DNA of 64,000 nucleotides, from the NCBI RefSeq assembly GCF_022662305.1, contig NZ_JAKNQH010000003.1, positions 369,390-433,389 of the forward strand, written 5' to 3'. The first letter of the stretch is position 1. Each line of letters begins with the position of its first letter. Source of the DNA: Sphingomonas sp. BAUL-RG-20F-R05-02. Its GTDB lineage: Bacteria; Pseudomonadota; Alphaproteobacteria; Sphingomonadales; Sphingomonadaceae. The notes beneath the pieces were generated by a model that did not search any database, was not told the DNA's origin, and saw only the letters and a list, made by a program, of their open reading frames with translations. Position numbers and translations under genes: made by a program. This document shows positions 34,597-43,382 of the stretch, piece by piece.

Positions 34597-35859
34597 ATGG
34601 CCCGCATCGTGATGAAATTCGGCGGCACCTCGATGGCCGGCATGGAGCGCATCCGGAGTGTGGCGGCGCGGGTGAAACGCGAGGTCGAAGCCGGCAATCA
34701 GGTCGCGGTGGTCGTCTCGGCGATGGCGGGCGAAACCGACCGGCTGGTCGGCTTCTGCCGCGAGGCGTCGTCGCTTTACGACCCGAAGGAATATGACGTG
34801 GTTGTCTCGGCAGGCGAGCAGGTGACGAGCGGCTTGCTCGCCATCGCGCTACAGGCGGCGGGCGTACCGGCACGCAGCTGGCTCGGCTGGCAGCTCCCCA
34901 TCCACACGTCGGACGCGCACGCCTCGGCACGGATCGGCACGATCGACACGGTGGCGCTCGACGCAAGTCTGGCGCGCGGCGAGGTGGCGGTGATCCCCGG
35001 CTTCCAGGGCGTGACCGACGACCAGCGCATCACCACGCTGGGTCGCGGCGGATCGGACACTTCGGCGGTGGCAGTGGCGGCGGCGATGAAGGCGGACCGC
35101 TGCGACATCTACACGGATGTGGACGGTGTCTACACGACCGACCCGCGCATCGTGCCGCGTGCGCGCAAACTGAAGCGCGTGACCTATGAGGAAATGCTCG
35201 AACTCGCCAGCGTCGGCGCCAAGGTGTTGCAGACGCGATCGGTGGGTCTTGCCATGAAGGAACAGGTTCGCGTGCAGGTGCTGTCCTCGTTCACGGGGCC
35301 GGACGCACCGATGGCCGATACACTGCCCGGCACGATGATTGTCGGCGAAGAGGAGATAGACGACGTGGAACGCCAGCTCATCACCGGCATCGCGCACGAC
35401 AAGAACGAAGCCAAGATCACGCTGACCGCGGTGCCCGACACCCCCGGCGCGGTCGCGGCGATCTTCGAGCCGCTGGCGGGATCGAACATCAACGTCGACA
35501 TGATCATTCAGAACATCGCGCATAACGCCGGGTCGACCGACGTGACGTTCACCGTGCCGCAGGCCGATCTCGCGCGCTCGATCGAGGCGCTCAATCAGGC
35601 GCGCGCGAAGATCGGCTTCGCCGAACTGGTGCACGATACGCGTGTTGCGAAGATTTCGGTGGTGGGCGTCGGCATGCGCAGCCATGCTGGCGTCGCCTCG
35701 ACGATGTTCACGACGCTTGGCGCGCGCAGCATCAACATCCAGGCGATCTCCACCTCGGAGATCAAGGTCAGCGTGCTGATCCACGAGGATGAGACCGAGC
35801 TGGCGGTCCGCGTGCTGCATACCGCCTACGGGCTGGATGCGGAGGATGTCGCCGCCTGA
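34597..35859 (+). CDS. lysC: Aspartate kinase
   Basis: The protein has 420 aa from the ATG at 34597 (MARIVMKFGGTSMAG). Kinase-domain marks are KFGGTS, VVVSAMAGETDRL, VIPGFQGV and LGRGGSDTSAVAVAAAM. Two ACT domains fill about residues 265-420, so it is the lysine/threonine feedback-controlled alpha/beta type; an internal start for a beta subunit is possible. It phosphorylates aspartate at the head of lysine, threonine, methionine and diaminopimelate synthesis. Confidence 0.96.
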   Translation: MARIVMKFGGTSMAGMERIRSVAARVKREVEAGNQVAVVVSAMAGETDRLVGFCREASSLYDPKEYDVVVSAGEQVTSGLLAIALQAAGVPARSWLGWQLPIHTSDAHASARIGTIDTVALDASLARGEVAVIPGFQGVTDDQRITTLGRGGSDTSAVAVAAAMKADRCDIYTDVDGVYTTDPRIVPRARKLKRVTYEEMLELASVGAKVLQTRSVGLAMKEQVRVQVLSSFTGPDAPMADTLPGTMIVGEEEIDDVERQLITGIAHDKNEAKITLTAVPDTPGAVAAIFEPLAGSNINVDMIIQNIAHNAGSTDVTFTVPQADLARSIEALNQARAKIGFAELVHDTRVAKISVVGVGMRSHAGVASTMFTTLGARSINIQAISTSEIKVSVLIHEDETELAVRVLHTAYGLDAEDVAA

Positions 35860-35874
35860 TCCGGGCGGTCACTT

Positions 35875-35901
35875 CCCTCCCCGGTAAAGGCCGGGGAAGG
35901 G
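35875..35901. terminator. Hairpin between convergent lysC and hydrolase
   Basis: CCCTCCCCGG pairs with CCGGGG-A-AGGG around TAAAGG with one bulge. It lies in the 52-base gap of two convergent genes and could end both transcripts; no T-run. A similar CCTTCCCCGG...CGGGGAGGG hairpin follows the gene at 37323. Confidence 0.5.
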
Positions 35902-35911
35902 CTGGGGGACG

Positions 35912-36772
35912 TTACGGCAGCGTCGCCAGCCACGTCACCACCGCGCTTTCCAGCCAGATGCGCGCATCGGAATAGCTGTGGTCGGTGGCATGGTGCTGCG
36001 TCGCGACGCGGGCGTTGCCGGCGGCGCGGACCTTCGCCACCAGCGCCTCGTCGGCCGGCGCAAGGCCATCGTCTGAGGTGATTACCAGCAGCGGCGTCTT
36101 GGCGAGGCCGGGCGCGGTGGTGTTCAGCCGGAACGTCGCGACATTGGCAGCGATCTCGTCGGCAAGCGCTTCGTTGCTGGACTGCAACGTTTCGTGATTG
36201 TCGGCGAGGAAGGCGATACGCTGGTCGCGCGGCAGGGTCGCCGAACTCGCCATGTCCGCCGCCGAGATCAGGATCGCCCCCTTGAGGTCGCGGCGGTGCG
36301 CGGCGACCTGCGCGGTCGTCCAGCCGCCAAGGCTGTGCCCGCCGAGCACCAGCCGGGTGGTCTCGATGCCGTATTTCGCCGCCACCGCCGGCTGTTTCAG
36401 GAAATCGAGCACCGCATCGGTATCCTCGATGCAATGCGTGAAGCTGTAGGTGCCGGGGCTGCCCCACGACCCGCGATAGTTGAAGGTGACGACGTTCCAG
36501 CCGGCGCGGCGCACCGCCTGCGCGAGATCGAGGTTCTTTTCGTTACCAGGCAGGCCGTGCAGCAGGACGAGCGTGGGGTGCATGCCCTTGCCGGCCGCGA
36601 GATAGCCGACCGCATTGATGCTCACGCCGTGCGAGGGGACGTGCAGCACCTCCATGCGGGCGGGCGCGGCGGCATCGCGCGGCGGATCGGTGAAGATCGC
36701 GGGCGGCGGCGTCTGCGCGAACGCCATTGCAGGCAGGCACAGCAGGGTGGCGCAGAGCAGCTTGGCGATCAT
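35912..36772 (-). CDS. Exported alpha/beta hydrolase
   Basis: The protein has 286 aa with a signal peptide (MIAKLLCATLLCLPAMAFAQ). Alpha/beta-hydrolase landmarks are the oxyanion stretch LVLLHGLPGNEKN, the nucleophile elbow GGHSLGGW and a late His in HHATDHSYSD; an acidic residue in ITSDDGLAP completes a triad. Substrate unknown; esterase or peptidase activity in the periplasm is likely. Confidence 0.85.
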   Translation of the reverse strand: MIAKLLCATLLCLPAMAFAQTPPPAIFTDPPRDAAAPARMEVLHVPSHGVSINAVGYLAAGKGMHPTLVLLHGLPGNEKNLDLAQAVRRAGWNVVTFNYRGSWGSPGTYSFTHCIEDTDAVLDFLKQPAVAAKYGIETTRLVLGGHSLGGWTTAQVAAHRRDLKGAILISAADMASSATLPRDQRIAFLADNHETLQSSNEALADEIAANVATFRLNTTAPGLAKTPLLVITSDDGLAPADEALVAKVRAAGNARVATQHHATDHSYSDARIWLESAVVTWLATLP

Positions 36773-36832
36773 CGATGTTCCCCCGGAAGAAGCGCGGCGA
36801 TCATGACCGAACCGGCGGCAGGCCCCAAGCGG

Positions 36833-37252
36833 TTATTCGCCGATCAGATGCACCGCGATGCGGCGGCGGTGGGCGGCGCGGCGGTGTTCGAACAAGTAGA
36901 TGCCCTGCCAGGTACCGAGCATCATGCGGCCACCCGCCACCGGGATCGACAGACTGGTCGCGGTGAGCGCGGCGCGTAGGTGGGCGGGCATGTCGTCCGG
37001 CCCTTCGTCGTCGTGTTCGTAACTACGGCTTTCCGGCGCGATCTTGGCGAAATAGCGTTCGAGGTCGCGCGCGGCGGCGGGCGCGGCGTTCTCCTGCACC
37101 AGCAGCGAAGCGGAGGTGTGACGCAGCAGCAGCGTAAGCAGCCCGGTGTCGATGCCGGTGCCCGCCACCCAGCGCGCCACCGCATCGGTGCAGCTATGCA
37201 GCCCCTGACCGGGCGTGGTGACGAGGATTTCTGCGACGGACTGGCGGAGCAT
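36833..37252 (-). CDS. YjbQ-family protein (UPF0047)
   Basis: The protein has 139 aa. The compact family pattern is LLTLLLRHTSASLLVQENAAP, DDMPAHLRAALTATSLSIPV and RMMLGTWQGIYLFEHR, with conserved His and Asp residues around a metal-like site. Members have been reported to show weak thiamine-phosphate synthase activity, but the physiological role is unsettled. Confidence 0.88.
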   Translation of the reverse strand: MLRQSVAEILVTTPGQGLHSCTDAVARWVAGTGIDTGLLTLLLRHTSASLLVQENAAPAAARDLERYFAKIAPESRSYEHDDEGPDDMPAHLRAALTATSLSIPVAGGRMMLGTWQGIYLFEHRRAAHRRRIAVHLIGE

Positions 37253-37322
37253 TCCCTAAGATAAGCATGTGCGACGCAACGGCCATGCTTTCTTTTCGCG
37301 CACGAGACTTTATGGCCGCTGC

Positions 37323-38345
37323 ATGACCAGCACGACCGGCGCGGCGCGCCTCACCCAACTCATGGCGCGCGGCGTCGAATTCCTCGGCAGCGAGGTGGCG
37401 ATCCTGTGCGGCGCGATGTCTTGGGTGTCGGAGCGCAACCTTGTCGCGGCGATGTCGAATGCAGGCGGCTTCGGGCTGATCGCGTGCGGCGCGATGACGC
37501 CTGCGCTGCTCGATGCCGAGATCGCCGCCACCAAGGCGCTGACGGACAAGCCGTTCGGCGTCAACCTCATCACCATGCACCCGCAGCTGATGGAGCTGAT
37601 CGCGGTGTGCACGCGTCATCAGGTCACGCATGTCGTGCTGGCGGGCGGGCTGCCGCCGGCGGGGAGCCTGGAGGCGATCAAGGCGGGCGGCGCCAAGCTG
37701 ATCTGCTTCGCGCCGGCGCTCAGCCTCGCCAAGAAGCTGATCCGCAGCGGCGTCGATGCGCTGGTGGTGGAAGGCATGGAGGCGGGCGGGCATATCGGCC
37801 CGGTCTCGACCAGCGTGCTCGCGCAGGAGATCCTGCCCGAAGTCGCCGACAAGGTGCCGGTGTTCGTGGCGGGCGGGATCGGCCGGGGCGAGGCGATCGC
37901 CGCGTATCTCGAGATGGGCGCGGCGGGCGTCCAGCTCGGCACGCGCTTCGTCTGCGCGACCGAATCGATTGCGCACCCCAATTTCAAGAAGGCGTTCCTG
38001 CGCGCCTCCGCCCGCGATGCGGTGGCGAGCGTGCAGCTCGATCCGCGCCTGCCGGTGATCCCGGTGCGCGCGCTCAAGAACGCCGGCGGCGAACTGTTCA
38101 GCGCCAAGCAGCGCGAGGTCGCGCTTTCGCTCGACGACGGCAAGACGGCGATGGTCGAGGCGCAGTTGCAGATCGAACATTACTGGGCGGGCGCTCTCCG
38201 CCGCGCAGTGATCGACGGCGATGTCGAGCATGGCAGCGTGATGGCGGGCCAGTCGGTCGGGATGGTCACCAAGGAAGAACCGATCGCCGACATCATCGCC
38301 ACGCTGGTCGGCGAAGCGGACGTCGCGCTGGCGAAGCGGGGATAG
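37323..38345 (+). CDS. FMN-dependent nitronate monooxygenase / enoyl-reductase-like enzyme
   Basis: The protein has 340 aa from the ATG at 37323. A TIM-barrel of the NPD/FabK group: CGAMSWVSERNLVAAMSNAGGFGLIACGAM, FGVNLITMHP, VLAGGLPPAG, VVEGMEAGGHIGPVST and VFVAGGIGRGEAIAAYLEMGAAGVQLGTRFVCATES. It uses FMN; members oxidise alkyl nitronates or act as enoyl-ACP reductases, and sequence alone does not decide. Stands alone ahead of the Tol-Pal operon. Confidence 0.85.
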   Translation: MTSTTGAARLTQLMARGVEFLGSEVAILCGAMSWVSERNLVAAMSNAGGFGLIACGAMTPALLDAEIAATKALTDKPFGVNLITMHPQLMELIAVCTRHQVTHVVLAGGLPPAGSLEAIKAGGAKLICFAPALSLAKKLIRSGVDALVVEGMEAGGHIGPVSTSVLAQEILPEVADKVPVFVAGGIGRGEAIAAYLEMGAAGVQLGTRFVCATESIAHPNFKKAFLRASARDAVASVQLDPRLPVIPVRALKNAGGELFSAKQREVALSLDDGKTAMVEAQLQIEHYWAGALRRAVIDGDVEHGSVMAGQSVGMVTKEEPIADIIATLVGEADVALAKRG

Positions 38346-38357
38346 GCTCCCTTGCTG

Positions 38358-38386
38358 CCTTCCCCGGGCTGCGTCGGGGAGGGTGA
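38358..38386 (+). terminator. Hairpin after the flavin enzyme gene
   Basis: CCTTCCCCG pairs with CGGGGAGGG around GGCTGCGT. It separates 37323-38345 from the Tol-Pal operon; no T-run. Confidence 0.4.
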
Positions 38387-38471
38387 AGTACGTGATGATA
38401 TGCCGCTTCACCCAAAAACTCCGATACGACGGGGTTTGCGCGGGCGTCCCGCTTCGGTACAGCCAGTCACG

Positions 38472-38966
38472 ATGCCAGCGCGCGACACCGATTTGCCGAC
38501 CGAAGGCCGTATCGTGGGAGACGAGCACCAATTGCCGGTGCGCGTCTATTTCGAGGATACCGATCTGTCCGGCATGGTCTACCATGCCAACTATCTGAAG
38601 TTCATGGAACGCGGCCGCTCGGACATGCTGCGCGTGCTGGGGATCGACCAGCAGGCCGCGCATGCGGGTGGCGAGGGCAATTATGTCGTCACTGATCTGG
38701 CGATCCGCTACCGCGCGCCGGCGCGGCTGGGCGACGCGGTGGTGGTGACGACGCGGCTTGAGAAACTCGGCGCGGCCCGGCTGGTCATTCAGCAACGAGT
38801 CAGGCGCGGCGCGGTTGTACTCGCGGAAGGCCACGTCACGGTCGCCTTCGCAGCGCCTTCGGGCCGCGCGCGAAGGCAGCCGGCGGCGTGGATCGAGGCG
38901 TTCGGGCGTTTCCTGCCCGAACGCGCAGCGCAACCAGAAACGAACCAGGGGGAAAGACCCGCGTGA
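38472..38966 (+). CDS. ybgC: Tol-Pal-associated acyl-CoA thioesterase YbgC
   Basis: The protein has 164 aa from the ATG at 38472. Hot-dog fold with the 4-hydroxybenzoyl-CoA-thioesterase marks VRVYFEDTDLSGMVYHANYLKFMERGRSDMLR (catalytic Asp in DTD, HANY). It hydrolyses acyl-CoA or acyl-ACP; its role in the Tol system is unclear though the operon link is conserved. Its stop overlaps the GTG of tolQ. Confidence 0.93.
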   Translation: MPARDTDLPTEGRIVGDEHQLPVRVYFEDTDLSGMVYHANYLKFMERGRSDMLRVLGIDQQAAHAGGEGNYVVTDLAIRYRAPARLGDAVVVTTRLEKLGAARLVIQQRVRRGAVVLAEGHVTVAFAAPSGRARRQPAAWIEAFGRFLPERAAQPETNQGERPA

Positions 38967-39661
38967 ACCTGATCCTAAACACCGATGCGACCAGCCTGTC
39001 GCCGATCGCGCTGTTCCTTCAGGCCGACTGGATCGTAAAGATCGTGATGGCCGGGCTGCTGCTCGCCAGCGTCTGGACCTGGGCGATCATCATCGGTTTC
39101 CTCCTGCGGCTCGGCAAGATCCGCAAAGGCATCAAGCGGTTCGAGCGCGATTTCTGGAAGGCGGAGGATATCGACGCCTTCTACCGGACCGAAAGCGAGA
39201 GCAAGCTGCCGACCGCACGGGTGTTCGCAGCCGGCGTCAAGGAATGGCGCCGCTCGACCGTGGGCGGGACGATCGACCGGGGCGGCACGCGTGAGCGGCT
39301 GGCGACGGCGATGGACGCAGCGGCGGCGGCCGAGGTCGCTGAATTGTCGGACGGTCTGAACGTGCTGGCGACGGTCGGTTCGGTCGCGCCGTTCGTCGGG
39401 CTGTTCGGCACGGTGTGGGGCATCATGCACAGCTTTACCGAGATCGCCGCCAAGCAGAATTCGTCGCTGGCGGCGGTAGGCCCCGGCATCGCCGAGGCGC
39501 TGTTCGCTACCGCGATCGGCCTATTCGCCGCCATTCCCGCCGTCATCGCGTACAACCGCTTCAGCCACGGCATCAACAGAATCGAGGCGCGGCTCAACCG
39601 CTTCGCCGATGGTTTCCACGCCACGCTCAGCCGCCAGCTCGAAGCCGACGGGAAGCGCTGA
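38963..39661 (+). CDS. tolQ: TolQ
   Basis: The protein has 232 aa from a GTG that overlaps the ybgC stop. Three membrane segments (about 18-45, 130-158, 168-195) with the ExbB/TolQ marks LATVGSVAPFVGLFGTVWGIMHSF and GPGIAEALFATAIGLFAAIPAVIAYN. It forms the proton-channel motor with TolR in the inner membrane and drives TolA during outer-membrane constriction at division. Confidence 0.95.
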   Translation: MNLILNTDATSLSPIALFLQADWIVKIVMAGLLLASVWTWAIIIGFLLRLGKIRKGIKRFERDFWKAEDIDAFYRTESESKLPTARVFAAGVKEWRRSTVGGTIDRGGTRERLATAMDAAAAAEVAELSDGLNVLATVGSVAPFVGLFGTVWGIMHSFTEIAAKQNSSLAAVGPGIAEALFATAIGLFAAIPAVIAYNRFSHGINRIEARLNRFADGFHATLSRQLEADGKR

Positions 39662-39664
39662 CCG

Positions 39665-40105
39665 GTGGCGATGAACCTCCCCTCGCAGCGCGGGCGCGGG
39701 CGGCGCGCGCCGATGGCGGACATCAACGTCACGCCGATGGTCGACGTGATGCTGGTGCTGCTCATCATCTTCATGGTGACCGCGCCGCTGATGACCGCGG
39801 GCGTGCCGGTCGATCTGCCCGATAGCCGGGCGAAGGCGCTCGAGCAGGAGCAGCAGCCGGTCGAAATATCGGTCGAGCGGGACGGGACGCTGCATGTCGA
39901 CAAGGCGCTCGTCACGGACGATCTGCTGCCCGACGTGCTCGCCCAGGTCGCGCAGAAGACCGATGCCACCGGCAAGCCCCCGCAGATCTTCCTGCGCGCC
40001 GACCGCGCGCTCGATTACGGCAAGGTGATGCGCGTAATGGGCGAACTCAACCGCGCCGGGCTGAATCGCGTCGCGCTGCTGACCACGCCGCAGGACGAGC
40101 GGTGA
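39665..40105 (+). CDS. tolR: TolR
   Basis: The protein has 146 aa; GTG at 39665 or ATG at 39671. One membrane segment with the key Asp in INVTPMVDVMLVLLIIFMVTAPLM (proton-carrying residue of ExbD/TolR) and a periplasmic domain that binds peptidoglycan. Three bases after tolQ. Confidence 0.95.
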   Translation: MAMNLPSQRGRGRRAPMADINVTPMVDVMLVLLIIFMVTAPLMTAGVPVDLPDSRAKALEQEQQPVEISVERDGTLHVDKALVTDDLLPDVLAQVAQKTDATGKPPQIFLRADRALDYGKVMRVMGELNRAGLNRVALLTTPQDER

Positions 40106-40136
40106 ACCAAATGGTCCGGGCGGGAGGCGTGCGCTG

Positions 40137-41249
40137 ATGCAGCGCACCGAGAAGATTGGCCTCGGCATCGCCGTCGCCGGGCATATCCTGCTGTTCGCGT
40201 GTCTGTCGCTGGCGTTTCATCCGCCGGTCAACCCGGATCTGTACAAGCCCAAGCCGATCGACGTGTCGCTCGCCGAGGATGTCGCGATCGAGGCGCAGGC
40301 GCCCAAGTCGGTCGAGCCGCCCGCGCAGTCGAAATCGCCCGACGCCGGCCCGCCCGAGGATGCCGCGCCGCCGGAGCCGCAGCCCGAACCTGCGCCGCAG
40401 CCGGAAAAGGCACCCGCGCCGCCCAAGCCCGCGCCCGAGCCGGCGCCCGCCCCCAAACCGAAGCCGGTTGCGAAGGCGGAGCCTGCCCCCGCGCCGAGGC
40501 CCAAGCCAAAGCCGGAACCCGCGCCCGTGCCGAAGCCCGTGCCGAAACCCGAGAAGCCCAAGCCGGAGAAGAAGCCGGTCGAGGCCAAGGAGGCCAAGGC
40601 CGAGCCGAAGAAGGCGACGACCAAGGCGAACAGCAAGGCCGAGGCTAAGCACAGCGAGGCCAAGCCAAGCACCGCCAAGAGCGAGGCGAAGCATAGCGAG
40701 GCGAAGCCGACCACCGCCAAGAGCGAAGCGAAGCACGCCGCCGCCGCGCCGACCAAGGCGCAGACCCCGCCGACCAAAGCCAAGGGCACCGGCGGCGATG
40801 CCAAATCCACGCTCAAGCGCCCACGCGGATCGCTGCTCGACGATGATTTCCGCAAAGGCCTGACCCAGAGCCCGTCGGCCGCCAAACCATCCGCCGCCGC
40901 TCCCGGTGCGGTGATGAACGCGCAGGCCGCCGCCGATATCGGTTCGGCGATCCAGCGGCAGGTGCAGCCGTGCGCGGCGCAGCAGCATGTCAGCGGACCC
41001 GGCGTGTCGCGGATCCTCGTCAAGGTACGGCTGCAGATCAACCGGGACGGGTCGCTTGCCGGCACGCCGGTGATCGACAGCGATCATGGCGGCGTCGACA
41101 ACGAGAACGAACGCTATGTCGAAGCGGTCGATCGCGCGGCGATTGCCTCGTTCAAGGGCTGCACGCCGCTGCGCGGTCTGCCGCCCGAGCTTTACGACGT
41201 GCCACGCGGGTGGAAGAGTTTCACCTTGCGCTTTCATCTGCCCGGTTGA
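40137..41249 (+). CDS. tolA: TolA, Pro/Ala/Lys-rich
   Basis: The protein has 370 aa. An N-terminal membrane anchor (about 7-25) with a SLAF end is followed by a Pro/Ala-rich zone (about 45-140) and then a Lys/Ala/Glu zone with near-repeats of AKSEAKHSEAKPTT. A C-terminal domain (about 255-370) has the TonB-like ending PELYDVPRGWKSFTLRFHLPG. It spans the periplasm to reach Pal/TolB. The long extended linker is typical, and its repeats may vary in number between strains. Confidence 0.92.
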   Translation: MQRTEKIGLGIAVAGHILLFACLSLAFHPPVNPDLYKPKPIDVSLAEDVAIEAQAPKSVEPPAQSKSPDAGPPEDAAPPEPQPEPAPQPEKAPAPPKPAPEPAPAPKPKPVAKAEPAPAPRPKPKPEPAPVPKPVPKPEKPKPEKKPVEAKEAKAEPKKATTKANSKAEAKHSEAKPSTAKSEAKHSEAKPTTAKSEAKHAAAAPTKAQTPPTKAKGTGGDAKSTLKRPRGSLLDDDFRKGLTQSPSAAKPSAAAPGAVMNAQAAADIGSAIQRQVQPCAAQQHVSGPGVSRILVKVRLQINRDGSLAGTPVIDSDHGGVDNENERYVEAVDRAAIASFKGCTPLRGLPPELYDVPRGWKSFTLRFHLPG

Positions 41250-41259
41250 GGATAGGACC

Positions 41260-42660
41260 ATGCTTCACAAGACCATCCTGACGTTGGCGGCCGGCCTGAT
41301 CGGTGCCGGCGCGGTTGCGCAGTCCGAGCCCGCGCCGCAGCCGCCGCAATCCCCGGCGCCCGGCCCGGTAAGCGGCCAGCCGGCGGGTCAGCCCTCGGGC
41401 GAACTGGTGGTGGACGTGACGGGCGGGCAGGCAGCGCCGCTCGGCATCGCCATCCCGGCGTTCCCGACCGCACAGGCGGTGGACACGCCGGCGGGGCGCA
41501 CCGATGCGCTCGGCCAGCAATTGTCGCAGATCGTCACCAACGATCTCAAAAGCTCAGGCCTGTTCAAACCGTCCCCGGCGAGCGCGCTGAAGGGCGTGCC
41601 CTATCCCGAAGTCACCGCGCCGACGTTCGATTATTGGGGCGGGGCGGGTGCGTCCGCACTGGTGCAGGGGTTCGTGCGCGCGAACGGCGACGGCACGCTG
41701 ACGGTCGGCTGCTATCTGTACGACGTGTTCGCGCGCACCGAACTGGCGCGGCAGGGCTTCGTGGTGTCGCCGGGGGAATGGCGTCGGGCTGGGCACAAGT
41801 GCGCCGACATGGTCTATTCCAAGCTGACCGGCGAAGGCCCGTATTTCGACAGCCGCGTGGTGTACGTCGCGGAGAGCGGGCCGAAGGGCAAGCGGGTCAA
41901 GCGCCTCGCCATCATGGATCAGGACGGCGCCGGCCACAGTTTCCTTACCAACGGCCAGTCGATCGTGCTGACGCCGCGTTTCACGCCCGACCAACGCTCG
42001 ATCGTGTATATGAGCTACATCAACGATAAGCCGGCGATCTACGTCTACAATATCGCCAGCCATAGCCAGCGGCAGCTTGTACCGGCCGGCAATCTGACGT
42101 TCGCGCCACGGGTTTCTCCGGATGGGCGCTGGGTGTTGTTCTCCAAGGCGGTCGCCGGCAGCACCAACATCTACCGCGTGCCACTGGCGGGCGGGCAGGC
42201 GCAGCGGCTGACCGATACGCCGGGCATTGACACTGGCGGCAGCTATTCGCCGGATGGCAGCCGCATCGTGTTCGAAAGCGACCGGTCGGGCTCGCAGCAG
42301 CTTTACGTGATGAACGCGGACGGATCGCAACAGCGGCGCATCAGCTTTGGCGGAGGGCGCTATGCGACACCGGTGTGGAGCCCGCGCGGCAACCTCATCG
42401 CCTTCACGCGCATGGCCGGGAATTTCCGCATCGGCGTGATGAGCCCGGCCGGTGGCGAAGAGCGACTGCTCACCGACGACTGGCAGGACGAAGGCCCGAC
42501 CTGGTCGCCCAATGGCCGTGTCCTGATGTTCTTCCGCTCCGGGCGTGGCGGTGGCGGCACCGCCGATCTGTGGTCGGTCGACCTGACCGGCGTGAACGAA
42601 CGCAGGCTATCCACGCCGCTTGATGGATCCGATCCGGCTTGGGGACCGTTACGCCCCTGA
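41260..42660 (+). CDS. tolB: TolB
   Basis: The protein has 466 aa; signal peptide cut near AVAQ (residue 22), then a Pro/Gln-rich spacer. An N-terminal alpha/beta domain (residues about 60-190) precedes a six-bladed propeller with repeated SPDGRWVLFSK, SPDGSRIVFESDRSGSQQLYVMNADG and SPRGNLIAFTR strands. It binds Pal and signals with TolA in the periplasm. It starts 11 bases after tolA. Confidence 0.95.
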   Translation: MLHKTILTLAAGLIGAGAVAQSEPAPQPPQSPAPGPVSGQPAGQPSGELVVDVTGGQAAPLGIAIPAFPTAQAVDTPAGRTDALGQQLSQIVTNDLKSSGLFKPSPASALKGVPYPEVTAPTFDYWGGAGASALVQGFVRANGDGTLTVGCYLYDVFARTELARQGFVVSPGEWRRAGHKCADMVYSKLTGEGPYFDSRVVYVAESGPKGKRVKRLAIMDQDGAGHSFLTNGQSIVLTPRFTPDQRSIVYMSYINDKPAIYVYNIASHSQRQLVPAGNLTFAPRVSPDGRWVLFSKAVAGSTNIYRVPLAGGQAQRLTDTPGIDTGGSYSPDGSRIVFESDRSGSQQLYVMNADGSQQRRISFGGGRYATPVWSPRGNLIAFTRMAGNFRIGVMSPAGGEERLLTDDWQDEGPTWSPNGRVLMFFRSGRGGGGTADLWSVDLTGVNERRLSTPLDGSDPAWGPLRP

Positions 42661-42745
42661 TGTGATATTGCCCCACCCTGTGCGGGGCTGCCCCCATGCG
42701 TTTGCGTGCACCATCCGAGAGCTGAACGATCGAAGGAGAAGCCAC

Positions 42746-43255
42746 ATGGCAAAACTGACCACGACCCTGCTCATCACCGCATCCCTCATCGCGGTGGCGG
42801 GTTGCGCCAAGAAGCCGCCCGCGCAGTTGCCGCCGCCGCCGAGCGCGACCGGCCCGGATGCATCGCAGGCTGGGGGGTACGGTAATGTCGTGCCCGGTTC
42901 GCGCGCCGATTTCGAACGCTCGGTGACGAGCAACACGATCCACTTCGATCTCGACAAGTACGACATCAACGGCGAGGCGCGCGCCACGCTCGACAGTCAG
43001 GCCGCGTGGCTGATCAAATATCCGAACGTACCGATCAGCCTGGAAGGGCATTGCGACGAGCGCGGCACGCGGGAGTACAACCTCGCGCTGGGCGACCGCC
43101 GCGCCAATTCGGCGAAGAACTATCTTGCGTCGCGCGGCGTGAACCCGTCGCGGATCTCGACGATCAGCTACGGCAAGGAACGCCCGATCGCACTCGGTTC
43201 GGACGAGGCGAGCTGGGCGCAGAACCGCCGTGCGGTGACGATCGTCCTGAACTGA
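42746..43255 (+). CDS. pal: Pal, peptidoglycan-associated lipoprotein
   Basis: The protein has 169 aa with GAAGGAG before the ATG. Lipobox VAGC at residues 17-20, a Pro-rich linker, then an OmpA-like domain with LEGHCDERGTREYNLALGDRRANSAKNYL (peptidoglycan-binding site) and ISYGKERPIALGSDEASWAQNRRAV. It anchors the outer membrane to peptidoglycan and recycles with TolB. Last gene of the operon, followed by a terminator. Confidence 0.96.
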   Translation: MAKLTTTLLITASLIAVAGCAKKPPAQLPPPPSATGPDASQAGGYGNVVPGSRADFERSVTSNTIHFDLDKYDINGEARATLDSQAAWLIKYPNVPISLEGHCDERGTREYNLALGDRRANSAKNYLASRGVNPSRISTISYGKERPIALGSDEASWAQNRRAVTIVLN

Positions 43256-43279
43256 TCGTCTTCCCCCAGCAATCCAGGA

Positions 43280-43309
43280 GGCGCGGGGGCTGATCCCCGC
43301 GCCTTTTTT
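43280..43309 (+). terminator. Rho-independent terminator of the tol-pal operon
   Basis: GGCGCGGGG and CCCCGCGCC pair around a 6-base loop, directly followed by TTTTTT. The clearest intrinsic terminator in the window. Confidence 0.9.
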
Positions 43310-43349
43310 CATGGGTGCTTGATCCCGCTTGTCGCGCCACCCTGTATGA

Positions 43350-43376
43350 TATAAATGTGATATCACTTAACGGGAG
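43350..43376 (+). promoter_or_regulatory. AT-rich promoter/operator before the SPFH gene
   Basis: TATAAA (43350-43355) is followed by a perfect palindrome GTGATATCAC (43357-43366) and a GGGAGG ribosome site. A TTGTCG at 43329-43334 could be a -35 with a short 15-base spacer. The palindrome may be the site of the Arc-family protein encoded at 44285. Confidence 0.5.
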
Positions 43377-43382
43377 GGAATG

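Noticed and set aside
37194..38933. 579-codon minus-strand frame across yjbQ end, the flavin enzyme and ybgC
   Set aside because: Overlaps three good genes and shows shadow composition.
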